Origin: Aphelocoma coerulescens
Taxonomy: Eukaryota; Chordata; Aves; Passeriformes; Corvidae
NCBI RefSeq assembly: GCF_041296385.1
Contig: NW_027184085.1
Coordinates: forward strand, 14,007,301 to 14,071,300
DNA length: 64,000 bases
Direction: 5' to 3'
Position 1 is the first letter of the stretch. Each line of letters starts with the position of its first letter. Below the pieces are notes generated by a model. The model did not search any database, was not told the origin of the DNA, and worked only from the letters and a program-made list of their open reading frames with translations. This document shows, piece by piece, positions 47,501 to 61,100 of this stretch. A program made the translations under genes and the position numbers.

Positions 47501-48404
47501 TCCTAAACATGACAGGTTCTCATTGTAAAGAAACTAGATACCAGCATTTTGTATTTAACTATTAGTCTGTGCTGCCTAGCAGGAAAGTGTTTCCAACTTT
47601 CCTAGGTTATATTGGCACATTCTTTTTGCCCTTCAGTCCATAAAATGATACAGGTTCATGTGGTGTACATGCTCTGATTTTCCAAATGTTCCACTCTGTT
47701 TCCACATGATTATGACAGAATTTACTCCATAGGCAAAATAGTAAGAAACACCACAAAGGAGAATATACATCAAAGTGGAAAGACACACCAGACCCCTATA
47801 ATTAGCATATTAATTGCATCTCAGCTTCTCTGTAGCCAGCTACCAGCTGTGTGGCACTCAGTCTGGAGTCAACAAGAGATCTACAAAAACCAGATGTGTC
47901 CCATGGAGCCTTCTGTTTTTAAAACGTCCCAGAAATGATGTCTCCTGTCTGAAAGGGCTAGTGTTAAATTTAATTTTTCCCTTTCCTTTTTTGCAGTTAT
48001 CTTGATTAATGTATTTCACCAGTGGAATGTATACACACACATGAACACACAGAGGTGTCTCCTCCCCTCTCATCTCAGTATTTGCCTACTGCTCAGTCTG
48101 TGTAACAGGTGGCCACTCTTGTTGGATTCTGGTCGTTCAAAATGGGGTGCACCTTTGCTGGTATTGGCTCAGCATCACTGGAGAGACTCATCATGTGGTC
48201 TGGGCAGCTGCTGAAGCTCCCCCTAGAGTCAAAGGAGAGAGATTACTGTGTACAATTTAGAGCATCCTTGAACTATGACATCCTATAAGGGTTTTGGAGT
48301 AAATCACTCCCCTGCAGGCACCTCCTCTGCATTCATTGCAAAACAACCTTTGTATTTTGAGTAAAAAATAATATGAACTCTGCATATGTAGCTATTATAG
48401 TTGG
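41593..48404. other. AT-rich non-coding DNA, no gene recognised
   Basis: About 6.8 kb. Several short frames exist, including one with a hydrophobic stretch at 44934-45188 (-), but none has a family signature or clear splice context. AT-rich TAATTA-type patches near 46055 could be homeodomain sites, without further support. Confidence 0.6.
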
Positions 48405-48642
48405 TGTGGGGTCAGTGGCTCTGACCGAGGAAGCTGTGACTGGTCTGGAGAGATGGTCCCAAGAGAGATCGTCTTCCCAAGGCCCAGTGTCTTCCCTCAG
48501 CTGCTGCTAGGAGGGCCTGTGCAGAAGCTGTCAGCTCTTTAGTGATTGTCAGCTCGTGATTCCAGCTCAGCTCTGCAGGGCAGCCTCCAGGCCAGACCAG
48601 AGAGAGACAAGAGGCTCGTGTGGCTGTTCCGCACGAGGCAGC

Positions 48643-48648
48643 TTTATT
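48643..48648 (-). promoter_or_regulatory. Poly(A) signal AATAAA of the solo LTR
   Basis: AATAAA on the minus strand, about 80-90 bases after the TATA box. It would end transcripts of the element, or of anything reading through on the minus strand. Confidence 0.75.
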
Positions 48649-48727
48649 GGTCCGTATTCCTGGTCCGTACTTCGGCGAAGGGGAGCCAGGGACAAGCACT
48701 CTCTCTCCCGCAGGGGCAGAGGGCTAA

Positions 48728-48735
48728 CTTTTATA
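48728..48735 (-). promoter_or_regulatory. TATA box of the solo LTR
   Basis: TATAAAAG on the minus strand, a perfect TATA consensus at the expected place in U3. The predicted transcript start would be about 25-30 bases to the left. Confidence 0.75.
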
Positions 48736-48938
48736 GGGATAGAGGGGGTGGGTGCCAGAGGGTAAAGGCCAATGGGTTACAAAGGATCTGCATGCGGTCT
48801 CCCAGGGGATTCTGGGTCTGTCTTTTCTCACTGTAACTGAAAAGTTAGCTGCCCTCCCAAGGAGTCCTGCTGGGAGATTGCTCCATCTCCTTATCTCAGC
48901 AGACATCCCTCCAGGGCAGTGGCTGGGCATACCCTACA

Positions 48939-51066
48939 TTTAGCCATGGAATTAGCCTCATAACTAGGCTTTCTAGTGTTAGGGCAATTTAAAGCATATA
49001 GGACTGAATCTTCGACTTTAAACAGACAGATCAGCTTAATAGTATTAACAGTTTATATATAACATCTTCACCTGTGAATACGCATTTATATGTTCCTCCT
49101 ACTCACCACACAGTGTATCCTGTAATCATGTGTGAGAATATCTGAAAATTTTCATGGAATGGTTTGCAAGAAGATATGGGTTATAATCAAATTATGTTTT
49201 TATTATTTCAGCAAAAAATAGCTGCTGCCACTTTGAAGTGAGGAGCAAATTTCAGATCTTCGTTCAAAATGTGGGTTTATTGCCATCTACTTCCTCCAAA
49301 AGGGTAACAGAGGCAATAATTCTGTCTGGGCCCTGATTACACGCTCACACTGGGTGGAAGGGACTGAGATACGTATTTGCATGGGAAATAAAGAGGAGTC
49401 TACTTGAAAAGAACCTTTTTTGTGAGGAAGAATTGAAAGGCATGAAAAACTGACAGCCTCCTTAAGATAATTTTTACAAAGGCTCCATACATCATAATGT
49501 GTTTTGAAAAATTAGATTTATAGAAATCATTCCAATTGTTGAAGTTGGAGAACATGTTGAAAGGAAAGCTTCTTACACAAGAGATCTGGTAATACACGGT
49601 TGTTCTGATGAATACCAATGAACAAGATTATTTTTCATTTTGAGTCCCTGATCTACAAGCTAGCACCTTATCAATGTCGTATAAGATAAAGGACACAGGA
49701 TAAGAAGTGCTAATATAAAGATGTTTCTCAGTGCTAATGTAAAGATGCACCATTGACTAAATTCTGATCATTTATACCAGACATATCCTGCAGTTACAAT
49801 TGATTTAGGCAAATGTTTGTTTCTCATGGTTTTTACAAGATCAGAAATTTTTCAGATACCTGTGGAAATTAAACATGTTTGGAGTTTGGTGTTAGGATAA
49901 TGATAAGATATTAGGATAAGAGTGTTTTTCTACTTGTAAATATGAAATCAAAGTAGCTAATAGGTAACAGAATTTACTACATTATTTTTCAGTATACTTT
50001 AAGAATGTTTTTTTTCATGCTGAACAGGATATACACTAACTTTTTCACATGGTACTTTGTCACCTGTGCTCTCATCCTTCGGATTTTTGTCCTTCTGCCC
50101 TCCTATGGATTTGCTTACAGAAAACAGACCTGTAAAGACAAAACAAGGCAAAAACTTCTAATATCTTTTGTTTACTAGTACCTAAAAATAGGACTGGAAT
50201 TAGTCCCACAGCTGTTTAGGGACTTTTTCTAGGGTTGTGAACGTCATGCAAATGAAATTTTTCCTTTGACATTTGGTTCAAGATTAGATTATATTATGCA
50301 TCCTCTATTACATTATGCATCCTCTATTACATATCCATTATACAACCTTATTTAAAAAAACAGCTTCAACCTTATTCATTTACTTATAGCCAGATTAGCA
50401 CATAGGGGAATGGATTGTATGGTGGGTATAAGACCACTGGAAGATCATGATTTTTTCATAGAGGTTTAACACTGTATGCAAAAGAAGTCCTTTATGTACT
50501 ACAAAGGTAATATTTTCTGCAAAAATAAATCCATTATATGCTTATTTAAATAAAAACCTCTTACTATAAAAATCTAACCAAAAAAGTGGGTCGGAGGGGC
50601 ATTTGTCTGTGTGTGTATGCAATTTCCAGTAACTGAGTCCTTCATGGTGAACACCTTTAAACTCAGAGGGAGGCAGAGGACAAGTCTCTCCCAGCAGCTG
50701 CTGAAGCAGTAACCTGCTCCTCATTCACACACCCACACACAGGCAGATCTGGCGCAAGGCCTGGACAGCTATTCCAGAAGCGTGCAGTCAATGGATAGAT
50801 AAAAGGATCCTGGCACTAGTTCCTCTAGGATGGCTGTATCCTCAGCAATAACTTCATTTATGACCTCTTGAAATGAGTTATAGAGACAAATTAGCTTGGC
50901 AATCAAATTCTTCTCTGATGGCAAGGAAAAAAGAGACAAGTCAGTACAGACTAGCTCATTGCTTTACCTGTCATTTTTCAGCACATTTGTGCAAATTTTC
51001 TATTTCTTCCATTTCCCAATGCAAAAATAAAAGACAGTGGCCTAGGCAGCAGCCTGTGGGGGTAAA
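48939..51066. other. AT-rich non-coding DNA, no gene recognised
   Basis: About 2.1 kb, nothing recognised except the 19-bp tandem duplication at 50293-50330. Confidence 0.65.
50293..50330. repeat. Perfect 2 x 19-bp tandem duplication
   Basis: ATTATGCATCCTCTATTAC occurs twice head to tail with no mismatch, suggesting a recent local duplication. Confidence 0.95.
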
Positions 51067-51456
51067 ATTCATAGAATCATGGAATATTTTGAGTTGGAAG
51101 TGACCTTCTAAAGGTCACCTAGTCCAACCCCCTGCAATCAGCCAGAACATCTTTAACTAGATCAGGTTGCTCAGAGCCCAGTTCAACCTGACCTTGAATG
51201 TTTCCAGGGATGGGACATCCAACACTTCTCAAGGAAATCTGTTCAAGAGTTTCACTACTATCATTGAAAAAAAAGCCTTCCTTATATCTCCTCTGAATCT
51301 ACCCTCTTTTAGTTTAAACGATTAATTAATGTCCTATTACTCACTGCAGGTCTGCTACTGAAGGGTCTGTCCCTGTCTTTTGAGTACTGAAAGGCCACAG
51401 AAAAGTCTCCCCAGAGCCTTCTCTTCTCCAGGCTGAACAGTGCTACCCCAGCTAAT
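51067..51456 (-). mobile_element. CR1 LINE 3' end, reverse orientation
   Basis: It begins 'attcatagaatcatggaat', the reverse complement of the CR1 3' terminal repeat. It continues with 'gttggaagtgaccttctaaa', 'ctagtccaaccccctgc', 'tttccagggatgggacatcc' and 'cttctcttctccaggctgaa', the usual minus-strand order of a CR1 end. It is of a different subfamily from the two + strand copies at 10 and 41 kb. It is 5'-truncated and contains no usable frame. Confidence 0.93.
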
Positions 51457-54400
51457 AATTACTCCCACCTTAGCTCTTTTTGGTTTACACAAGAACTTTT
51501 CTCAAATCAGACACCTAAGGCTTCTCTCAGCTAAGCACTTCACACCTAAGGCGATGGGGGCTCTGGTAGTATCCAGTCAGTCCACCCATGGCAGCTCTGG
51601 TAGCCCACAGCCAGTCTAACTTGCTCTCCAACTTTGCTGTGCCCACTGCCACAAAAGAAGTGCCAAGCAACTGAAAACTTGGTCTCTGGGGTTTTTTGTT
51701 TTTTTGTTCTGCTCTTCTTCACTGAAGAATGTCCTAGCCATGACAGCATGGCTGACATCTAGACATCATCTTTAAATTTCCAAGGTCCAATGTTCAGAAG
51801 TATTAAGCAGATTATCACCCCATGCAGTGGGAGCATCTGGGGCTGGGTAAGGAGCAACCATTATTTTCATATTATAGTAAAGTGTGAGGAACATCTGAGC
51901 TTCTGAATCATGTCATTTCAGATGGATCCATAATACCTGATAATAACTGGTTTTAAACCAGGCAACTTCACAGATGCAGAGTGGATGCACCTGAAGATTA
52001 ATTGTGGGGCAAGTGTCTGTATATGTCCACAATGCCACAAGGCCTTTGTGCATTTGTTTTATTTGACAGGATATCCACAGCTATGCTGTATAGATTATTC
52101 TGACAGCATAATGACAAAGACCACAATTGCATCTGTGTTTTGATCAGCTCACTTCCTTGCTACTTGGACCACAAATGACACTGAAAGGGACAACACAGTG
52201 AACTCTTTCTACAGCTACTATAAGCATTCTGGCGATATTTTCAGCAGATTACCTCTGCACCATTGCTATTTTGTTTACTGGGAGCCTACATCAAAAGGAA
52301 GAAAACAAGAACATATTCTTCTGTCCTGAAGTCAACAATCTCTCATTCCCCAAATCAGCATCTAACTGAGACACTTGTGTCTGGCTTACGGTGTCAATAC
52401 AACGTCATTGCTCAGTGTTTTTTCCTTTCCCACCGACAAAGCTGATGCACACTGTTAGAGAGTGCTGCTTAATTAAACCACAGTGACAGGAAAAGTGACC
52501 TACAAATGCAGTTTTTTAATAAACCATGAGCATAAATATTGTACTTCCTCACCTTAGATATCAGTTATGATGCAGTTTTTACCATAACACTGCAAACATT
52601 TTATACATTATTATATTTTTACTTCTGCAGTAGGTAAAGTAAGGCAACAACTACAAGAGCTGCTGCTTATGCAGAGTTGAATTTTGCTCATCCCAGGCCC
52701 GAGGCATTGTAGTTCTGGAGGCACAGACAGACTAACATTAGTTTCAGGAGCTGTCTGAAGCCATCCTGCAGGAGGTAAACTGGAAAGAAGAAGACTGTGA
52801 AAAGGGCAATGACCTTTTATTGCCTGGCCCTGGTGTTCTTCTCAGAGGACTTTTCTTCTGTGTCCACAGCAGAAAATACTCAACTGGTAATTTCCAGAGA
52901 CAGAAGACGGATTTGCAGAACTGAGATTGTAAGACCTAAGAAAGAGGAGAAATAGGGCAGGAAGTAGGAGAGAGTAACAACACATGGAAGTGCAACAAAT
53001 AAGGTGAGAAAGGTGAACTGGAGAAAGAGAATGTGCTCAACCAGCAGGTCATTGTGTTTAACTAAATCAAGCCTCTCAGTCTCACTGGAGATCTCTGAAA
53101 CTTCCAAGGACTTTATGGCACAGTAAGAGTTTTGTCAATTAAAAAGTGCATTAGCTAATTATTTGCTAACCATCCTCCCATTCTAACATATAATTTGAGC
53201 TCAGGTTCTCTGTAAAAGTGAATACCAGCGGTTGTTTGCTTTTTTCTTCATCATGTAGCAACCTTTCTTCTAAGTGCTAAGCAAATAAAGTGTATGGTAA
53301 TTATGAAGGAGTTTTTTTCTTACCTTGAACTTCACAGTAAAAGAACCTAAAATTTTTCTATTTTAGCAGTGTAAAAATACAAGAAAATGCAAGATGCACA
53401 AGAAATCTAGATAGCCAAATATTATTTGTCATTCACATGCCCCAACAATTCTGGACCTTTGTAACACATGTATTTGCATCTTAGCCTACATGCCTCTATT
53501 ACATTTGTATAATTCCCAAATGCCATGATATCTGACATCTTAATTCAGGTAAGTTTTATCTTCTGAAACTTTTCAAAGACCTCTGCTTCACAGTAATTAG
53601 AAGGAATCACAGACAGTTGTCTGTCTCCACAAAATGGAGCTGTATGAGATGCATCAAATAAAACAACTGGGGTCTTTAGAAAGAAGGAGAGGGGGAAAAA
53701 AAAAAAGGTAATTCTGTGCATTTTAGCAGGGTGGAGTAACATTAGATATTTTTAAAGAGGAAATTTTCTTGTAGTCTGACTTCCTGAAGGGTCTAAGCGA
53801 CAAGTTAATGCTATAAAGATAAAGGAAGTGATTAGACTTTGAAAGCCTCCGCTTCACAGCACACAGAATGCTGCAACTGAAAATAGTTTCAGAAACCCAC
53901 AGTTCTGTTCCACACAACTTTCTGGTACACAACAAAGTTACACATATCTATAGTTTGTCTCCAATGAGATCTGCTTGTATGGAAATAAAATAGAGAAAAT
54001 GCTTTTGGGCACCCCAGAATATGCTGCCTTCATAGACTATATTACAAAATAAGGTTAAAATAGTAATTTTTTCCCCCCAATATCTTTAAAAGAGTTCCCT
54101 GGTCTTCATTATTCCTGCTCCATTGCTCTTTACAGAATATTGACATTTTTTTTCTTTGGGAACATGACTAATCTTATGAAAATATCACATCAGAAGTCAA
54201 TGAAATTAAAATATTAAATGCATTTTTGGTTATTATAAAAAAGATTAAGATTTTGAATTTGGATATTAATGAGCTGCTTCATCACTGCATGAAGTTAGGG
54301 AGTATATCTGGGACTCAGTAGCTCTGAAAACAAAACCACTTAATTTACAGGGATTTAGATAATTAACTTTGGATTAAAAACCTCAGTTGAAAAATCTTTT

Positions 54401-57400
54401 CTCTATAAAGCAGTAAAGGGTTTGCTTCCTTTTAAGAATAGGTTTAAATTAAACTTGAATCCATGAAGATTACACAGAACAAATATTAAAGCTTGTACTT
54501 AACTATGCATTTTTAGAATCCATAATAAACAGAACTAGTCTCTATCCTAGAACAAAGATAGTGGTACAGTCCCTTAAAGATGATTTACAAAACTATAACT
54601 TCAGTGGAGTTACTGTAGATTTATTGCAGCATAATTGAGAGGTGAGGGTCAGCACCAATAAAAGTAGGACTCCAGAGGTGGAAACAGTTTGGAAAGGCTC
54701 TGCTTGGGCTTTTGCAAAGCTTTCAGCAAGTGCTCAGTCCCTCTGCAGTGCCTTCCCCTTCCAACTGCCACCATGCAAGCCCAACTCATTTCCCTGCTCC
54801 CACTGCAAAGACAAACAGATTAAGACTCCACATGAGTCCTCTAACGATGCAGGAGTAATTGCATTACTCCTAAGGATGTTGTGTCCATTGATCTCTCTGC
54901 CTAAACATTTCACATTGTAATCCCCACTTTTCAGAGAGGAAAGGAAAAGCAAACACTCAGCACCTCCATCCCACAGGCAAAGTACAGCTTAAGTCATAAA
55001 ATGTAATATAAATCAGAAAGGACAATACATGGAAGGGAACATAAAGACATTTGTAATTAACATCTGATGTCTTAACTGAAAGTATTGATCCAGACATGCA
55101 CTGAGGGATCATAAAATAATTTCTCAATCACTGTTGCTTTTACTTTGGTAATATCAACAAATGCTGTTATCTAAAAGACATGCCTTAGAATGTTACTAAA
55201 TGACAATAGTATATTTAATGGCTGTAGGCATTAAATAATGTGGCTTCAGGAATATTAACAATTGACATCCTATTATTAATGTACAATCTAAAGATTTATA
55301 TTAGCAGGCAGTTAAGGGAGCTTTTCTTTTATAGGCTGTATCATATGAATTTGAAGAAAGACTTTTCCCATTCAGCTTAAGAGAATTCAAGTTCCCAGTC
55401 ACAAATGAGAGTAAAGTCCAACCCTGACTCCCTTACAGAGTAGCCAGAGAGATCTCCTTGTGCCTCCACTGAATGTACACTTACAGATAACGGGCAGCAC
55501 TGACGTCAATCCCAGCACAAGACCATGTGGACTGCACAGCAATCTTTCTCTTTGATCTTTCCCACTGACTCCATGCAATGCTGATTGCAAGGAGCATTTA
55601 GCCTATGCCAGCTAAAAATAGGAAAAATTAAGCCAGTATTTACTACAAACTTACAAGGACTGTCACAGTTTTAGAAGACCACATGTCTTTCTTGAGTGAA
55701 AGTGTGTAAAAAAAGTCAAGGTTTCTTCTGATGCTTTTTAACACTGAAAAAGCTGGGAGCAGTTGAATGAAAATGCTCATAGTTTTAATATACTATGTAG
55801 GTGTGAAAGCCTATTTTTATTGTATGTCTTGCTCTGAGAAATCTGAAATTTCTAAACATACCTTCTTTTTATCTTAGGTCCCATTTTACATCCAAAAATG
55901 TATGAATATTTGAGCAGTTCAGGAATAATCATTTAGCTGGTCTTACACTTATGTCCCTCTAAGGAGGCAATGTTTTTATGTGGGGTACTATTTATACCTG
56001 AAGTATTTGGGATCATAGTTTTCCAAAATTCTTGGTGTTTGCAGAAACTTTGCCTTTTTAGTTGGCTTTTCAAAAAAAAAAAAAAGTAGAAGCATGTAGT
56101 GCTTCAGCAGCATTGCAAGGATCTGGCAGCCCTGTCAGACTTTCTTGTCTCCATGCATCTCCTTTCATGGAAGTGATTCTTTATGAGTGAGGTGTTTTTC
56201 ATTTAAACGGGAGTTCTTTCTTAACTATGTCAGATCTCATGCAAATGTATCCATGGAAAATGGGTGGATGCACAAGGAACCCTTTTCCTATGAGGTAACA
56301 CAGCCACCTGCCAGGTTAGAAACTCCCTTTTATGGTTAGAGGCATGATCACCTGTGAGCAGCTGCTTGTGAAATACCAGCGGAAAGACAGGAGGTCAGAG
56401 GGCTTTGGGCATGAGGTGGTAAGCTAGGGAAACTTCTTCCCCAGCTGCAAATCTGTGCCTCTCTGAAGTAAGAAAGAGATAATTGATAAGATAGAAGAGA
56501 CCATGCAGGAGGATGTGCAGCCTTGCAGTCTAACAGTCAGTGCTTTCTCCCCAGAGAGGGAATCCTGAGTCTTGTTCCCTGCTTCCATGTTGATCAGGGA
56601 TGATGCTGTGGTTCTAGTATTGATTATTGAGCTTTTGCATCTTCCCTTCCCTCTCCTAAATGGTATGAAAGCCTGCGTTCAGAGCATTTGGCTCCTGGGC
56701 TTCACCAGACCAAGGGAGATTTCTCTGGGGAGAAATTACATTTTTACACCAATTTGGACATTGATTTCTTCTTCTAACTGTTCAGCTACACTAGTGTCTT
56801 GTCACTAATTTATGTCTTTTCTCTGCTGTGCTGTGAGATAAACCTTCAAACCTTTTACTTCAACATGTAACATTAACTTCAGTTCTTCACCAACCACAGT
56901 TGTCAGCCAGAATAACCCTTCTATCCCTTCAGCCACCCTGGGGAACTTACTCTGCATACATGATTTGGTTATGAAACAAACCATTATATTAATTCCTTAC
57001 TAAGGGACTCTACCTGGCACAAGTATTTAAAAATGTAGCTCCAGCTATTTCTAATGACTGTTGTTTCTTCATATGAAGAATTGGCCTAACTACAGCTTAA
57101 AAGATTTTGTCATCCATTTAATAACTTGGGCTTAGTATTAAAAACTACCCCTGTGGTGTTAAAATGGGCCCAACCAGTGTGACGAGTTTCCATGCAGGTT
57201 CATGAAACTTGTAATTCTTGTTGCTTTTCCTGGGTTTGCTCAGTCTCACTTTCTCTGCTCCTTGAGGGATCCAAGGAGCTTGCAACAGTGAGTCATCAAT
57301 AAGTAATGGTGATGACTTCTAGAGAGCTGTATCTTGCCATCACTGCCACCCAGGGGACAAGAAGATTTGGGAGCAGAGGAGTTAACCTGACTGACAGCAT

Positions 57401-57771
57401 GTCCTTGGGGATCCAGGCTCAGAGAACATGAGACACTGACATGGTATTTGGCTATTCTTGCTCTTCTTCATTCCATTCACAAATTTCTCGGAGATACACA
57501 AATTCTCAAAACAAAATGTTCCATTTTACTTTAAAACCACAGACAGATTCTCATGAACAGCCAAGAGCAAAGCTGAAGTGCAGAGCTAACCTTGCTTGTT
57601 TAGGATGAGCATGAAGGGTGGGATGCTTTTAGTTCTGACAGCTTTTTCTAGACTAGCATTATTTAATATCCCGGATGCACATACACCAGGATCAGCAAAA
57701 ACACATTGGCAGTCCTAGATCCAGTGAGTTACATCCTTATAGTCAACAACACCCAGCCTACCAGAGTTTAA
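51457..57771. other. AT-rich non-coding DNA, no gene recognised
   Basis: About 6.3 kb without a recognised gene or repeat. A minus-strand sequence near 52940 looks like a 3' splice site, followed by AATAAA at 52816-52821, but nothing else supports an exon there. Confidence 0.6.
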
Positions 57772-57890
57772 GAAGCATTTGGTCAACACTCTCAGGGGCA
57801 TGGAAATGTTCTTGGGGTTGTCCTGTGCAGGGCCAGGAGTTGGACTCCATGATCCTTTTGGGTCCTTTCCAACTTGGGATGTTCTGTGTT
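57772..57890 (+). mobile_element. CR1 LINE 3' fragment, short
   Basis: The sequence 'ggttgtcctgtgcagggcc ... gttggactccatgatcctt ... gggtcctttccaacttggg ... attctgtg-like end' follows the 3' terminus of a CR1 subfamily whose tail differs from the other copies here. Only about 120 bp remain. Confidence 0.85.
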
Positions 57891-58081
57891 TCCTATCCCA
57901 TAGATTTTAGTGATTTATGTACAATAATTGGTATAAATCCAACACATTCTAGCAGTGGAAAGTCAAGCAGATACCTGAACATAGATCTAGCGACCTAACT
58001 GCAACATTCTTCCATTTAATTTTGGCCATATTGCTTAAAGTGCTTTGAAAAAGGATTTTCATAGAGAAGTTTAGATTTTTT

Positions 58082-58129
<48 letters not shown>
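58082..58129. repeat. (TAG)16 microsatellite
   Basis: Sixteen perfect TAG units, ending in two CAG units. The pure array is likely polymorphic in length. Confidence 0.98.
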
Positions 58130-61100
58130 CAGCAGTATTGAAACAAGCCTGTTGATTTCTGCTGTGCTACACAAATCTGATTTACTATGCTAAGCAGTAG
58201 AATATGTGATCACATCTCTCTTATTGAAACGGGATTCTTCCCATGCTATATGTTGAAAACTGAAAATATATCACACTGTACTGCCATACTCACAAAGATA
58301 GCAGAATAAAAAGGTCTGAAATTGGTGTAGCCATATGCCATGATTGTTTTTTTTTATTTCTAGCTAATGTTAATGTTTAACATTATCTAAAATAACTACT
58401 GCTATTCATTATCTTTCATAACCCTGATGAAGAAGTTGTTTGGTCAAGATGGCTGACATTTAATTAATTCCTAAAAAGAACTAAGATCTGCATTTAAAAA
58501 TAAAATATACTTCATCTGCTTTATGGATAAGAAAAAAGGGGGAAGAATGTGATGTATAAGGAGTGAGAGCTAGAAAGAGCATCAATCCCCCTTCAACTTG
58601 TACCATACCTTTCTACTTAGCAAAAATAGCTGAGATTTCAGAGCATTTTTTCTCAACCCCACAACACAGAATGCTTAAAAAACCTCTTTGGCAGTGTGGA
58701 AGATGCTCTGGTCATTCAGACACCACCTGCAATGCTGAAAGGCCATAGATCCATTTCAGCCTCATCCAGAGGAGGTGGCTTCACCTACAAGATTTCAAAT
58801 TGCAGATTGTGAGTGCCCTGAAGATGAGGAAGATCTGGAGTCATTCTGCTTTTCCACCATCAGATAAGATCATGGAAATTACACAGACATTTTTTACAGC
58901 AACAATTTTCCAACTCAACTGTGGTAAAGACTGGGAAATGAATAAAAGGAGATATTAATATAGGGGACACTCAGACACAAAACTATTATAGAATTGCAGT
59001 AAACTTGCCTCAAAACAAGGGAATGTGGTATTCTTTAAAATCAGTTAACAGACAGAAAAACATTTCTGTGTATATGTTCCAAATTTAATTTTGAACCTAA
59101 AGCAACTGTACATAAATTTAAAGGTCACTGGTTCACCCTAAACACTCAGAAAGATAGACAGTACTGTTCTCAGCTTTGTGTTGTAGTGGTACTATTCTCA
59201 GGCTGTGTACATCAATGTCATGACTTCTGAGGCCAATATAAGTGACAGAAATTGGCAAGTAGAGTATTTATTTGGGTAGAGAATGATGCAGGGTTTTTTA
59301 AAATATGCTTAACTGTTGCTCTGTTCCAAGCTGATCTCTAGTTATGCCTTGAAAATGAAATTGCTGCTGGTTGCTTTCCAATGTGCTAAACAGATGTATC
59401 TTAGAGCCCATTTAGCTCAAAGCATATCAAAATGCATATCATCTAACATAGTAACTCTTTTCTACTGTCACATACTGTAAACATATGTATTTAAACAAGC
59501 AGTTTAATTTCTTCTTCATTCCTACACAGTTCTGTAATATGCTGTATTTATTATGCGATAGCAAATACTAGTAGACACAGAATACAAAGCATGTGTGTTG
59601 TATGGATTCGTAGTAACTGTAAATGAAATACTCTCTGTATCTGAAAAAACAGAATTCAAACATGGAGACATTAATATATAGCACAATAGATATTCAAGAA
59701 AATCCAATAGCACTTTGAGAACAGATGAATTAATACAGTATATTACTTTAGACTTTTTGGGTACTGCTTACCATGAGTAAACATCCACTTGCATGTCCTC
59801 AGAAACAACACATGAGAGCATCCAGATTTCTACAACTGGCATTATTCTTGTATTTGAATAAACATTTCCTTTTCTAACTTCAGTCCATTCATTTATTTGC
59901 TTGTGCTCTTATTTCCTTTGGAATCTCTAACTGTTGTGGAAAAATCCACAGCCAAAAGTGAGGCATGAGGAAAAAATGACAAAGTTTCCACACAGGGCTC
60001 TGTCACTGGTATGGCATGTTGTAAATCTGTGGGTCTCTCTAGATCCACCACTGTCAGCAGTATCAGGGCTATCTAGGTATCTGTAGTATGCTGATCAGTA
60101 TCTCAGCACCAAAGGAAATTTATTTAAGGGAGTAAAGTCAAAATCAGCTCTAGTATTTTGTTCCTTGCAGCTGAGTCTTAAAAACCTTTTCTCCTTCTTT
60201 CTCTAAACTGATTTTTCATCTTCTCTTGAAGTTTTCTATTAAAGTTTTTGATAATAATTTCATTGGGAAAAGAAATTGAATTTGTCTTTAGGTCTGAAAA
60301 GAGATAGTCTAGGATTTGTTCAAACTTCCGTGGCAGAGATAGACTAGAAAGTCCTTCTTGGGAGTTTCTTGGGTAATGCAGGGCTATAAGGTTTCTTCTC
60401 AAGGGAATTTACCTCATCTCATCACATTTCATAAACTCGTCTCAAATATTTTTAAAGAGTAAATGTGTTTTGAAATGGTAATAATATTGTGGACTTTATA
60501 TCTACTTGCATTTGTGTGTTTGCATGTCTTATAAGTTTTCTCATAGGAAGAAAAAGCTGCTTTTTCCAGCTTTCTCAAAACAATCTTCCTCTTTTCCCAT
60601 GCATCACATCCTAAAAACAACACAATGTGCGGAACAATTATCTCACTCAGAGAAGTTCTTGATAATAGAAATGTTCTTAATGCAATTTGTCTTCCCAAAG
60701 GATATTTCTACATGGAGAGATGCTTTCTGAGACCAGCAGGCCTTGAAATAAAAGGCATCAAAAGGATCTTGAAAAGATGCTCCTCCCTTAGCTGAACTTC
60801 CATTATGCTGTCTCCCACTCCTTACATACGGAGTTTGTAGCAAATTTCTTTCTGCCAAATCCTTGCTATTGTTTTCACACCCTATTGTTTTACAGTAAAA
60901 TGCAAGGCAACAAAACTCCTTGGAAATGTTTTGCGAAAGTTTTGGTCTTGATACCAGTTATTATTATTGCTCCAAATATTGTTACTACTATAATGCACTG
61001 GAAACAGTAGCACTGTTAAGAAAATACTTATTAGGATGTCCAATGGGATTTTCATAGTGTGAAGATCAAAGCTCATGCAGGACAGGTACCTAAACCTGAG

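Larger units (their letters stand above)
48405..48938 (-). mobile_element. Solo LTR of an endogenous retrovirus
   Basis: A 534-bp LTR with terminal TG...CA and a short inverted repeat (TGTGGGG on the left, CCTACA on the right). Read on the minus strand it has the full U3-R-U5 order: inverted CCAAT box (ATTGG) near 48769-48773, TATA box TATAAAAG at 48728-48735, poly(A) signal AATAAA at 48643-48648, then GC-rich U5. It is unrelated in sequence to the LTRs at 19.6-22.1 kb. No internal retroviral sequence or second LTR is near, so it is best read as a solo LTR left by LTR-LTR recombination. I see no clear target-site duplication. Confidence 0.87.
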
